Of a DNA stretch of 7,148 bases, positions 1 to 6,411 are shown piece after piece. This DNA is from Gammaproteobacteria bacterium. GTDB lineage: Bacteria; Pseudomonadota; Gammaproteobacteria; CAJXQU01. The stretch is from NCBI GenBank assembly GCA_026984275.1, contig JALSSM010000431.1, forward strand, positions 1 through 7,148. Direction: 5' to 3'. A program made the position numbers and the translations under genes. Numbering within the stretch: position 1 is the stretch's first letter; every line of letters starts with the position of its first letter. Under the pieces are notes generated by a model, which searched no databases, was not told the DNA's origin, and was given only the letters and a program-made list of their open reading frames with translations.

Positions 1-51
1 GTGATACATCAAAACCGTTACATTGTGACTTTTGTGGATATATTCGCTCAT
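1..51 (-). CDS. IS200/IS605-like transposase TnpA, N-terminus only (cut by window edge)
   Basis: Reading the minus strand from the ATG at 51 gives 17 open codons to the window edge: MSEYIHKSHNVTVLMYH. I recognise this as the characteristic start of a group of small (about 140-150 aa) IS200/IS605-family Y1 (HUH) transposases, which cut and rejoin single-stranded DNA. The HUH motif and catalytic tyrosine would lie beyond the window and cannot be checked. An AGG sits only about one base before the ATG, too close for a normal ribosome binding site, which fits the poor translation usual for this family. An imperfect hairpin lies immediately upstream, as expected at the end of such an element. The gene is on the same strand as prpF and starts 60 nt after its stop. 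The match is from memory of the family and is short, so the assignment is probable rather than certain, and whether the gene is intact is unknown. Confidence 0.72.
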   Translation of the reverse strand, partial: MSEYIHKSHNVTVLMYH

Positions 52-55
52 CCTG

Positions 56-84
56 CAATTTTCGCAGCAAGCTGCGGGGAATTG
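56..84 (-). repeat. Imperfect hairpin beside the transposase, probable IS200-type element end
   Basis: On the minus strand an outer 5-bp stem (CAATT at 84-80 with AATTG at 60-56) encloses an internal loop (CCC against AA) and an inner 6-bp stem (CGCAGC at 76-71 with GCTGCG at 68-63) with a TT loop. It lies 4 nt before the transposase ATG. IS200/IS605 elements carry subterminal hairpins recognised as single-stranded DNA, and CCCCGCAGC-type palindromes are common beside this transposase group. It could also end prpF transcripts, but neither strand has a U-tract after the stem, so I do not call it an intrinsic terminator. The exact element boundary between 84 and 110 cannot be fixed here. Confidence 0.55.
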
Positions 85-110
85 AACCCAAAGAGATTAA
101 AACTTAATAA

Positions 111-1289
111 TTAAAATACATTACTTGGAACACGAACCCAACCTTCCATCAACACTCGTGCACTGCGGCTCATTACCACTTTTTTGACTGTCCATTCTCC
201 TTCTTTTTGCTCAGCTTCAGCTCCAACTTTCAATGTACCAGATGGGTGGCCAAAAATAACTGTATCACGCTCACCACCACCAGCCGCCAGGTTTACCAAA
301 GTGCCAGGGATGGTTGCAGCAGTCCCGATGGCGACAGCAGCGGTACCCATCATAGCATGATGCAATTTGCCCATAGAGAGTGCTCGCACATTCAAATTGA
401 TGTCAGTTGCTTTGACCCGTTTACCGCTTGAAGAAGTGTAGTCATGTGGTTTTGATACGAAAGCAACTTTCGGAGTGTGCTGTCGTCCTACCGCTGAGTC
501 GATATTTTCGATCAGCCCCATTTTGACAGCTCCATAAGCACGGATGGTTTCGAACATGCTTAATGCTTTTTCGTTACCATTGATCGCTTCCTGTAATTCG
601 GTACCTGTGTAATTAATATCTTCGGCATTCAGAAACACCGTTGGGATACCAGCATTGATCAGGGTTGCTTTAAAAGTACCCACACCGGGAACTTTCAGTT
701 CATCCACCAGATTACCTGTTGGGAACATAGCATCAGTAGCATCCACCGGGCTCATGAATTCCACCTGGATTTCTGCCGCGGGGAATGTCACACCATCCAA
801 TTCAAAGTCACCTGTTTCTTGTACTTCACCGTTAGTGATCGGCACATGGGCAATAATGGTTTTCTCGATATTGGCCTGCCAGATACGAACAACGGCCATA
901 CCATTTTCCGGAATGCGATCCGCATCCACAAGCCCTTTATTAATGGCAAACGATCCAACTGCTGCTGTCAGATTACCGCAGTTACCACTCCAATCGACAA
1001 AGGCTTTATCAATGGGTATTTGGCCAAAAAGGTAATCTACGTCGTGATCAGCTTTCTCGCTTTTTGACAAAATAACTGTCTTACTGGTGCTCGAGGTGGC
1101 TCCCCCCATCCCATCAGTATGCTTACCGTAGGGATCGGGACTGCCGATCACGCGAAGTAAAAGAGCATCGCGAGCAGCTCCTGCAACTTGTGCAGGTTTG
1201 GGTAAATCTTTTAAACTGAAAAATACACCCTTACTGGTTCCTCCGCGCATGTATGTGGCCGGGATTTTGATCTGGGGTGAGTGTGTCAT
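111..1289 (-). CDS. prpF: PrpF, AcnD-accessory 2-methylaconitate cis-trans isomerase
   Basis: The 392-aa product fits the PrpF family (about 390-400 aa, diaminopimelate-epimerase-like fold). PrpF is needed for 2-methylcitrate catabolism by AcnD and isomerises 2-methyl-trans-aconitate to the cis form in the cytoplasm. The N-terminus has the family signature MRGGTSKGVFF (residues 14-24). Lys70 (in GGATSSTSK) and Cys104 (in SGNCGN) are 34 residues apart, the same spacing as the important Lys73 and Cys107 I recall from Shewanella PrpF. A glycine-rich stretch, GTLVNLAAGGGERD, lies near residues 329-342. The ATG at 1289 follows the acnD stop by 21 nt, with only a weak purine-rich stretch (AAAAGAA) upstream, so translation may depend on coupling to acnD. 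The gene ends in TAA at 113-111 and looks intact. It is last in the three-gene minus-strand operon, with a transposase directly behind it. Confidence 0.95.
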   Translation of the reverse strand: MTHSPQIKIPATYMRGGTSKGVFFSLKDLPKPAQVAGAARDALLLRVIGSPDPYGKHTDGMGGATSSTSKTVILSKSEKADHDVDYLFGQIPIDKAFVDWSGNCGNLTAAVGSFAINKGLVDADRIPENGMAVVRIWQANIEKTIIAHVPITNGEVQETGDFELDGVTFPAAEIQVEFMSPVDATDAMFPTGNLVDELKVPGVGTFKATLINAGIPTVFLNAEDINYTGTELQEAINGNEKALSMFETIRAYGAVKMGLIENIDSAVGRQHTPKVAFVSKPHDYTSSSGKRVKATDINLNVRALSMGKLHHAMMGTAAVAIGTAATIPGTLVNLAAGGGERDTVIFGHPSGTLKVGAEAEQKEGEWTVKKVVMSRSARVLMEGWVRVPSNVF

Positions 1290-1310
1290 AACAATATTCT
1301 TTTGATCAAA

Positions 1311-3902
1311 TTATGCCGAAGCCGATTCAAGAAAATCCTGAGCAAAGCGTTGTAATACACCACCTGCTTCGTAGATAGAAACTTCTTCCGCCGTATCGAG
1401 ACGACATGTCATCGGAACTACAACCTGCTCACCATTTTTACGGTTTATGATCAATGTCAAATCAGCGCGTGGAGCCGGCTTTCCAACTACATCAAAAGTT
1501 TCTGTTCCATCGATTTCCAAAGTCTTACGATTTGTACCTGCTTTGAATTCCAGTGGAAGTACACCCATGCCTAGCAAGTTTGTTCTATGAATTCGTTCAA
1601 AACCTTCTGCCGCGATCACTTCGACACCAGCCAGTCGAACTCCTTTAGCCGCCCAGTCTCTTGAAGATCCCTGTCCATAATCGGCACCTGCGACAATGAT
1701 CAATGATTGCTTGCGATCCATGTAGGTTTCAATCGCTTCCCACATTCGTATGACCTTTCCTTCTGGTTCAACACGAGCCAGCGATCCTTGTTTGACCTCA
1801 CCATTTTCCGTCACCATTTCGTTCATCAATTTCGGATTGGCAAAGGTTGCGCGTTGAGCAGTCAAATGATCGCCGCGATGAGTGGCATAGGAGTTAAAGT
1901 CTTCTTCCGATAACCCCATCTTACTCAGATATGCACCTGCTGCACTATCAAGCATGATCGCATTCGACGGCGATAAATGATCGGTCGTAATATTATCCGG
2001 CAGCACCGCTAATGGACGCATACCTTTCATATTTCGTTCACCCGCCAACGCACCTTCCCAGTATGGAGGACGACGGATGTAAGTGCTTTGTGGTCGCCAA
2101 TCATACAGTGGATCGGTTTGTTCACCGTCATCAACTGAAGCCTTGAACATCGGCTCGTAAACTGTACGAAACTGTTCTGGTTTCACGCTAATTTTGACAA
2201 TCTCATCGATCTCTTCATCATTTGGCCAGATATCTTTTAGTTTGACAGGATTACCCTCTTTGTCATTGCCCAATACCCCATTTTCAATATCGAAACGGAT
2301 CGTGCCAGCGATCGCATAAGCAACGACCAGCGGTGGCGAGGCCAGAAATGCCTGTTTGGCATACGGGTGAATTCGGCCATCGAAGTTACGGTTTCCTGAC
2401 AATACCGCTGTGGCATAAAGATCTCGATCAATCACTTCTTTCTGAATCACTGGATCTAAAGCACCACTCATGCCGTTACAGGTGGTGCAGGCAAATCCCA
2501 CGATACCAAAGCCCATTTTTTCCAGTTCTGGCAATAAGTTAGCTTCTTCTAAATAGAGTTGCACCGCTTTGGAACCTGGTGCCAATGAGGATTTCACCCA
2601 CGGTTTACGCATCAAACCACGCTCGTTGGCATTGCGTGCTAATAGACCCGCAGCGATCACATTTCGCGGATTACTGGTGTTGGTACAACTGGTGATCGCA
2701 GCGATGATCACCGCACCATCGGGCATCAGGCCTTCTTCATTTTCAACCACACCGGCAATGCCTTCTTTAGTGAGATCGGTGGTTGAGACGCGGCGATGCG
2801 GGTTGGAAGGACCAGCAATATTCCGACCAACAGCAGATAGATCAAATTTAAGTACGCGCGGGTACTCGGCATTCTTCAGACTATCAGCCCAGAGGCCAGC
2901 TTCTTTAGCGTAGGTCTCTACCAGCTTGACCTGTTCGTCTTCACGGCCGGTGAGTTTCAAATATTCAATCGTTTGTTGATCGATGTAAAACATCGCTGCC
3001 GTTGCACCAAATTCCGGTGTCATATTAGAGATGGTTGCGCGATCGCCTAATGTCAGATCTGATACACCTTCTCCGAAGAATTCCAGATAAGAAGATACGA
3101 CTTTTTCGTTACGCAAAAATTCAGTGATGGCCAGGACAATATCCGTCGCCGTAATACCCGGCTGACGTCTGCCGGTCAGCTCAACGCCAATGATATCCGG
3201 TAAACGTAACCAAGAAGCACGACCCAGCATGACACTTTCTGCTTCCAGACCACCGACTCCGATAGCGATCACACCCAACGCATCCACATGTGGCGTATGG
3301 CTGTCAGTACCGACCAGGGTATCGGGAAAAGCAACGCCGTCACGCGCATGGATCACTGGCGACATACGTTCCAGATTGATTTGATGCATAATGCCATTCC
3401 CCGGAGGGATTACGTCGATATTTTTGAATGCTGTCTTCGTCCAGTTAATAAAATGAAAACGATCATCATTACGCCGATCTTCTATCGCACGGTTCTTTTC
3501 AAATGCATCTTTTTCAAAACCAGCGTGCTCTACAGCCAGTGAGTGATCAACAATCAGTTGTGTCGGTACAACAGGGTTTACTTTTGCAGGATCACCGCCT
3601 TGCTCAGCGATGGCATCACGCAGACCGGCCAGATCAACCAATGCCGTCTGGCCAAGAATATCATGACAAACAACGCGAGCAGGATACCAAGGAAAATCTA
3701 AATCCTGCTTGCGTTCGATAATCTGTTTCAGCGAGTCAGTCAGCTTCGCCGGATCACATCGGCGCACCAGGTTTTCGGAATATACACGTGAGGTGTATGG
3801 TAGCGTGTCATAGGCACCTGGCTGGATCATATCGACTGCCGTACGGGTGTCAAAATAATCTAGTTGGGTGTTGGGAAGAGGTTTACGGTGCTCAGTGTTC
3901 AT
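1311..3902 (-). CDS. acnD: AcnD, Fe/S-dependent 2-methylcitrate dehydratase
   Basis: The 863-aa product is an aconitase-superfamily hydratase of the AcnD type, which dehydrates 2-methylcitrate to 2-methylaconitate together with PrpF and replaces cofactor-free PrpD. The three [4Fe-4S] ligands are visible: Cys406 (ITSCTNTSN) and Cys472/Cys475 (ACTTCNG). Other aconitase motifs are DHSLAVEH (119-126), GTDSHT (198-203), a C-terminal swivel-domain start near residue 630 (LAVLPDNITTDHLSP) and GQGSSRDWAAKG (743-754), containing the active-site Ser-Arg pair. Length and the N-terminus (KPLPNTQLDYFDTR) match AcnD rather than AcnA, and the adjacent prpF confirms the assignment. The ATG at 3902 lies 13 nt after the synthetase stop, with only a weak GAG about 8 nt upstream. 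No frameshift or missing key residue is seen. AcnA is the main alternative and is made unlikely by context. Confidence 0.95.
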   Translation of the reverse strand: MNTEHRKPLPNTQLDYFDTRTAVDMIQPGAYDTLPYTSRVYSENLVRRCDPAKLTDSLKQIIERKQDLDFPWYPARVVCHDILGQTALVDLAGLRDAIAEQGGDPAKVNPVVPTQLIVDHSLAVEHAGFEKDAFEKNRAIEDRRNDDRFHFINWTKTAFKNIDVIPPGNGIMHQINLERMSPVIHARDGVAFPDTLVGTDSHTPHVDALGVIAIGVGGLEAESVMLGRASWLRLPDIIGVELTGRRQPGITATDIVLAITEFLRNEKVVSSYLEFFGEGVSDLTLGDRATISNMTPEFGATAAMFYIDQQTIEYLKLTGREDEQVKLVETYAKEAGLWADSLKNAEYPRVLKFDLSAVGRNIAGPSNPHRRVSTTDLTKEGIAGVVENEEGLMPDGAVIIAAITSCTNTSNPRNVIAAGLLARNANERGLMRKPWVKSSLAPGSKAVQLYLEEANLLPELEKMGFGIVGFACTTCNGMSGALDPVIQKEVIDRDLYATAVLSGNRNFDGRIHPYAKQAFLASPPLVVAYAIAGTIRFDIENGVLGNDKEGNPVKLKDIWPNDEEIDEIVKISVKPEQFRTVYEPMFKASVDDGEQTDPLYDWRPQSTYIRRPPYWEGALAGERNMKGMRPLAVLPDNITTDHLSPSNAIMLDSAAGAYLSKMGLSEEDFNSYATHRGDHLTAQRATFANPKLMNEMVTENGEVKQGSLARVEPEGKVIRMWEAIETYMDRKQSLIIVAGADYGQGSSRDWAAKGVRLAGVEVIAAEGFERIHRTNLLGMGVLPLEFKAGTNRKTLEIDGTETFDVVGKPAPRADLTLIINRKNGEQVVVPMTCRLDTAEEVSIYEAGGVLQRFAQDFLESASA

Positions 3903-3915
3903 ATATTTAACTCAT

Positions 3916-5544
3916 CTAATCAGACAGATCATTCAACTGCTCACGTAGTTTAAACTTCTGAATCTTGCCGGTTGAAGTCTTCGGTAATGAACCGAAAATA
4001 ACCGTTTTTGGTACTTTGAAGCTGGCAAGATTATCTTTGCAATGACTCATGATTTCATCGACCGTCGTGTCTTGGGAGGTATCTTTTAAAGTCACAAATA
4101 CGCAAGGTGTTTCTCCCCATTTTTCATCCGGCTTTGCTACGACAGAGGCCTCTAAAACAGCGGGATGTCGGTACAACACATCTTCAATTTCGAGTGAGGA
4201 AATATTTTCTCCACCGGAAATAATAATATCTTTTGATCGATCTTTTATCTTAATATAACCATCTGGATACATAACCGCCAGATCACCTGAATGAAACCAT
4301 CCCCCAACAAAAGCTTTATCCGTTGTTTCAGGATTCTTCAGATAACCTTTCATAACAAGGTTGCCACGAAACATTACTTCACCAGTCGTTTCACCATTCG
4401 CCGGAACGGATACCATGGTGTCTGGATCCATTACCTGTAATCCAGCCAGTGAAAGGTAACGAACACCCTGGCGTGCTTTCATTTGTGCCCTGTCATCCTG
4501 AGATAGTTCATCCCATTCGGTTTTCCAGGCACACATTACCGCAGGCCCATAGGTTTCCGTCAGCCCATAGACATGGGTCATCTGAAAGCCATCAGATTCC
4601 ATTGCTGAGAGAATGGCGGCAGGTGGCGCCGCTCCAGCTGTCATCGCTTTTACTTGATGATCATATTCGCGACGATCTTCATCTGATGCATTGACCATCA
4701 TATTAAGTACGATCGGTGCACCACAAAAATGGTCAACTTTATGATCAGCGATGCCATCAAAAATACCTTTGGCCGTCACATTGCGCAGGCAGATATTCGT
4801 GCCCGCTACGGCAGCCATCGTCCAAGGGAAACACCAACCGTTACAGTGAAACATCGGTAACGTCCAAAGATAAACTGGTTGATCACCCATGTCCCAACCA
4901 ACAATATTATTCATCGCATTCAGAAATGCGCCACGATGGTGGTAGACAACCCCTTTTGGGTCACCTGTTGTCCCAGAGGTATAGTTTAGTGAGATCGCCT
5001 GCCACTCGTCTTCTGGCCCTTGCCAGCTGAAATCTGGATCACCTTGATTTATGAATTGTTCGTATGTTTGAGCGCCCAGTAGCTCACCGCCATTACCCCA
5101 TGGATCATCAATATCGATGACGATAGGCGGCGACTTTAATAGCGCCAACGCGGCCTTGATCGTAGGGGAAAATTCCTTATCAGTGATTAAGACTTTTGCT
5201 TCGCCATGCTCAAGGATAAAAGCAATCGTTGCAGCATCCAATCGAATATTCAGCGCATTCAAAACCGCACCAGCCATCGCCACACCAAAATGAGCCTCGT
5301 ACAGGGCAGGAACATTAGGAGCCATCACCGCAATCGTGTCATCAGTTTGAATACCGATCTTTTTGAGGGCACTAGCCAATTGTCGGCAGCGTTTATAAGT
5401 TTCGGCCCAGGTAAACTGAAGATCACCATGGACGACAGAAATCCTTTCGGGGTATACCATCGCAGCTCTCTCGATCAAGGTCAGCGGTGAAAGTGCCTCA
5501 TAGTTGGCAGATACTTTGTCGAGATGTTGATTATAAATACTCAT
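3916..5544 (-). CDS. AMP-forming acyl-CoA synthetase, DmdB-like (short/medium-chain), probable propionate-activating enzyme
   Basis: The 542-aa product is an adenylate-forming acyl-CoA ligase (acid + ATP + CoA to acyl-CoA + AMP + PPi). Core motifs are the P-loop YTSGTTGDPKG (188-198), YGLTETYGP (326-334), GWFHSGDLA (415-423), DRSKDIIISGGENIS (435-449) and PKTSTGKIQK (521-530) with catalytic Lys527. His233 and Trp237 (MFHCNGW), Gly304 and Lys527 align in spacing with residues I recall as functional in Ruegeria DmdB, the 3-methylmercaptopropionyl-CoA ligase (His231, Trp235, Gly302, Lys523). The start at 5544 is chosen over an upstream in-frame ATG at 5610 because it has GGAG 5 nt upstream and matches family N-termini. 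It heads the operon with acnD and prpF, occupying the place of PrpE. PrpE is a longer (about 630 aa) acetyl-CoA-synthetase relative, so this looks like a replacement. Propionate is inferred from context; 3-methylmercaptopropionate, butyrate or medium-chain acids remain possible. No signal peptide is seen; it is cytoplasmic. Confidence 0.9.
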   Translation of the reverse strand: MSIYNQHLDKVSANYEALSPLTLIERAAMVYPERISVVHGDLQFTWAETYKRCRQLASALKKIGIQTDDTIAVMAPNVPALYEAHFGVAMAGAVLNALNIRLDAATIAFILEHGEAKVLITDKEFSPTIKAALALLKSPPIVIDIDDPWGNGGELLGAQTYEQFINQGDPDFSWQGPEDEWQAISLNYTSGTTGDPKGVVYHHRGAFLNAMNNIVGWDMGDQPVYLWTLPMFHCNGWCFPWTMAAVAGTNICLRNVTAKGIFDGIADHKVDHFCGAPIVLNMMVNASDEDRREYDHQVKAMTAGAAPPAAILSAMESDGFQMTHVYGLTETYGPAVMCAWKTEWDELSQDDRAQMKARQGVRYLSLAGLQVMDPDTMVSVPANGETTGEVMFRGNLVMKGYLKNPETTDKAFVGGWFHSGDLAVMYPDGYIKIKDRSKDIIISGGENISSLEIEDVLYRHPAVLEASVVAKPDEKWGETPCVFVTLKDTSQDTTVDEIMSHCKDNLASFKVPKTVIFGSLPKTSTGKIQKFKLREQLNDLSD

Positions 5545-5549
5545 CTGTT

Positions 5550-5553
5550 CTCC
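5550..5553 (-). promoter_or_regulatory. Shine-Dalgarno that sets the synthetase start
   Basis: On the minus strand GGAG lies 5 nt before the ATG at 5544. It is the clearest ribosome binding site in the window. It supports a 542-residue protein and argues against the in-frame ATG at 5610, which has no purine-rich stretch before it and lies on a putative operator. Confidence 0.8.
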
Positions 5554-5600
5554 ATTATTTTGCACTATATTAAAAAACTTTCTGCAAACCATGATCAATA

Positions 5601-5610
5601 TTGTCGACAA
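5601..5610. promoter_or_regulatory. Putative GntR operator 1 (TTGTCGACAA)
   Basis: This is a perfect palindrome, extending one base each side to ATTGTCGACAAT (5600-5611). It fits the T-N-G-T-N2-A-C-N-A pattern of FadR-subfamily GntR operators. It sits 56 nt before the synthetase start codon, so a bound regulator would be near that operon's promoter. The adjacent regulator gene belongs to this subfamily. Binding is inferred, not shown. Confidence 0.7.
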
Positions 5611-5623
5611 TTTAGCGAGTTAT

Positions 5624-5653
5624 TTGACATTTGTCTAATTCCGAACTTATTAT
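5624..5653 (+). promoter_or_regulatory. Sigma-70-like promoter for gntR-prpB
   Basis: TTGACA at 5624-5629 is a perfect -35. TATTAT at 5648-5653 matches the -10 at five of six positions, with an 18-nt spacer. Transcription would start near 5660, giving a short leader of about 25 nt before the ATG at 5686. Operator 2 would cover the region just after the predicted start, a classic position for self-repression. Confidence 0.6.
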
Positions 5654-5662
5654 CTGTCAAAA

Positions 5663-5672
5663 TTGTCAACAA
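5663..5672. promoter_or_regulatory. Putative GntR operator 2 (TTGTCAACAA)
   Basis: This has the same TTGT and ACAA arms as operator 1 with a CA rather than CG centre; over 12 bases the two sites agree at 10. The centres are 62 bp apart, close to six helical turns. It ends 13 nt before the regulator's start codon and lies just downstream of the predicted transcription start, suggesting negative autoregulation. Confidence 0.65.
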
Positions 5673-5685
5673 ATAAAATAATCTT

Positions 5686-6411
5686 ATGGAAAAATCACCA
5701 GAGAAAAATTTAGTGCAACTTTCACTTTCCGAAGAAATTTTTCAAAAGCTGCGCGAAGCAATTATTGTTGGAGAAATTCCTTCGGGTAGCAAACTGAGTG
5801 AACCTGCATTAGCAAAAAGGTACGGGATAAGTCGTGGGCCTTTACGAGAAGCCTTGAGTCGATTAGAGGCCTGTAGTCTTATTGAGCGCCATCCCAATAT
5901 CGGCGCAAGCGTGGTCGAACTTTCTCAGCAAAGGCTTATAGAAATTTACCATATCCGTGAAGTGCTGGAAGGACTAGCCGCACGACAGGCAGCATACTCA
6001 ATTACACAACCTGAAATCACAGGACTGAGAGGTTTACTTGAGCAGCACAAAGTTGATATCCGTCAGGATAATGGCCATGCCTATTTTCAGAAAGAAGGTG
6101 ATTTTGATTTCCACTTTCGGATAATCCAGGCCAGTAAAAACGACCATTTGATCTCACTTCTCTGTAACGATCTTTACTATTTACACAGGCTTTACCGATA
6201 TCAGTTTGGAATGCCCAGTTCATCCCGCTCAAATGCCGCCTTCAAAGAACACGAAAATATTGTCGATGCAATAGAAAATAGGGATGTCGAGCTTGCAGAA
6301 ATCCTGATGCGCCGGCACATCAAAGCTTCTCGATTAAATGTTGTTAAACAACTCAATTCAGGCATTAACGATAAAATTATTTCCTATACAAAAAAAGCGA
6401 CTGACAAATGA
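5686..6411 (+). CDS. GntR-family (FadR/FCD subfamily) transcriptional regulator of the propionate locus
   Basis: The 241-aa product has an N-terminal winged helix-turn-helix (about residues 12-78; recognition region LSEPALAKRYGISRGPLREALSRLE at 38-61) and an all-helical FCD effector domain (about 85-220). The FCD metal-site pattern is present: Asp139 and His143 (DFDFH), His189 (KEHE) and His211 (RRHIKA). FCD regulators typically bind a small carboxylate next to such a metal; 2-methylcitrate or a related intermediate is a reasonable guess from context. The ATG at 5686 has no clear Shine-Dalgarno, and the upstream stretch is AT-rich. Its stop overlaps the prpB start by 4 nt (ATGA), so regulator and first enzyme are co-translated. 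It probably regulates both divergent units through the two TTGT-NN-ACAA sites. It is distinct from the sigma-54-dependent PrpR of enterics, so I give no symbol. Confidence 0.92.
   Translation: MEKSPEKNLVQLSLSEEIFQKLREAIIVGEIPSGSKLSEPALAKRYGISRGPLREALSRLEACSLIERHPNIGASVVELSQQRLIEIYHIREVLEGLAARQAAYSITQPEITGLRGLLEQHKVDIRQDNGHAYFQKEGDFDFHFRIIQASKNDHLISLLCNDLYYLHRLYRYQFGMPSSSRSNAAFKEHENIVDAIENRDVELAEILMRRHIKASRLNVVKQLNSGINDKIISYTKKATDK

Larger units (their letters stand above)
5545..5685. promoter_or_regulatory. Divergent promoter/operator region between the synthetase-acnD-prpF and gntR-prpB units
   Basis: This 141-nt AT-rich non-coding stretch lies between two divergent start codons. It contains two TTGT-NN-ACAA palindromes, an additional TTGTC half-site between them and a good sigma-70 promoter facing the regulator. 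For the minus-strand operon the only -10-like match I see is TATAGT (5569-5564), without a convincing -35 at normal spacing, so that promoter is not placed with confidence. No sigma-54 -24/-12 pair is seen, consistent with control by the GntR protein instead of a PrpR-type activator. Confidence 0.75.

Noticed and set aside
56..84. Intrinsic terminator for the prpF operon
   Set aside because: The stem is plausible but is followed on the minus strand by AAAATTG and GCAGG, not a U-tract; it fits better as a mobile element hairpin.
655..1035. A 126-codon plus-strand open frame opposite prpF
   Set aside because: It lies inside intact prpF with no initiation signal or recognisable domain.
2569..2913. 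A 114-codon plus-strand open frame opposite acnD
   Set aside because: It overlaps the conserved acnD segment carrying the first cluster cysteine; the composition is that of an antisense shadow.
1311..3902. Ordinary aconitase AcnA
   Set aside because: The AcnD-like N-terminus and length, plus adjacency to prpF and prpB, favour 2-methylcitrate dehydratase.
5581..5600. Sigma-54 promoter (minus strand GGTTTGC-like stretch)
   Set aside because: The GG and GC elements are too close together for a -24/-12 promoter, and the adjacent regulator is GntR-type, not a sigma-54 activator.
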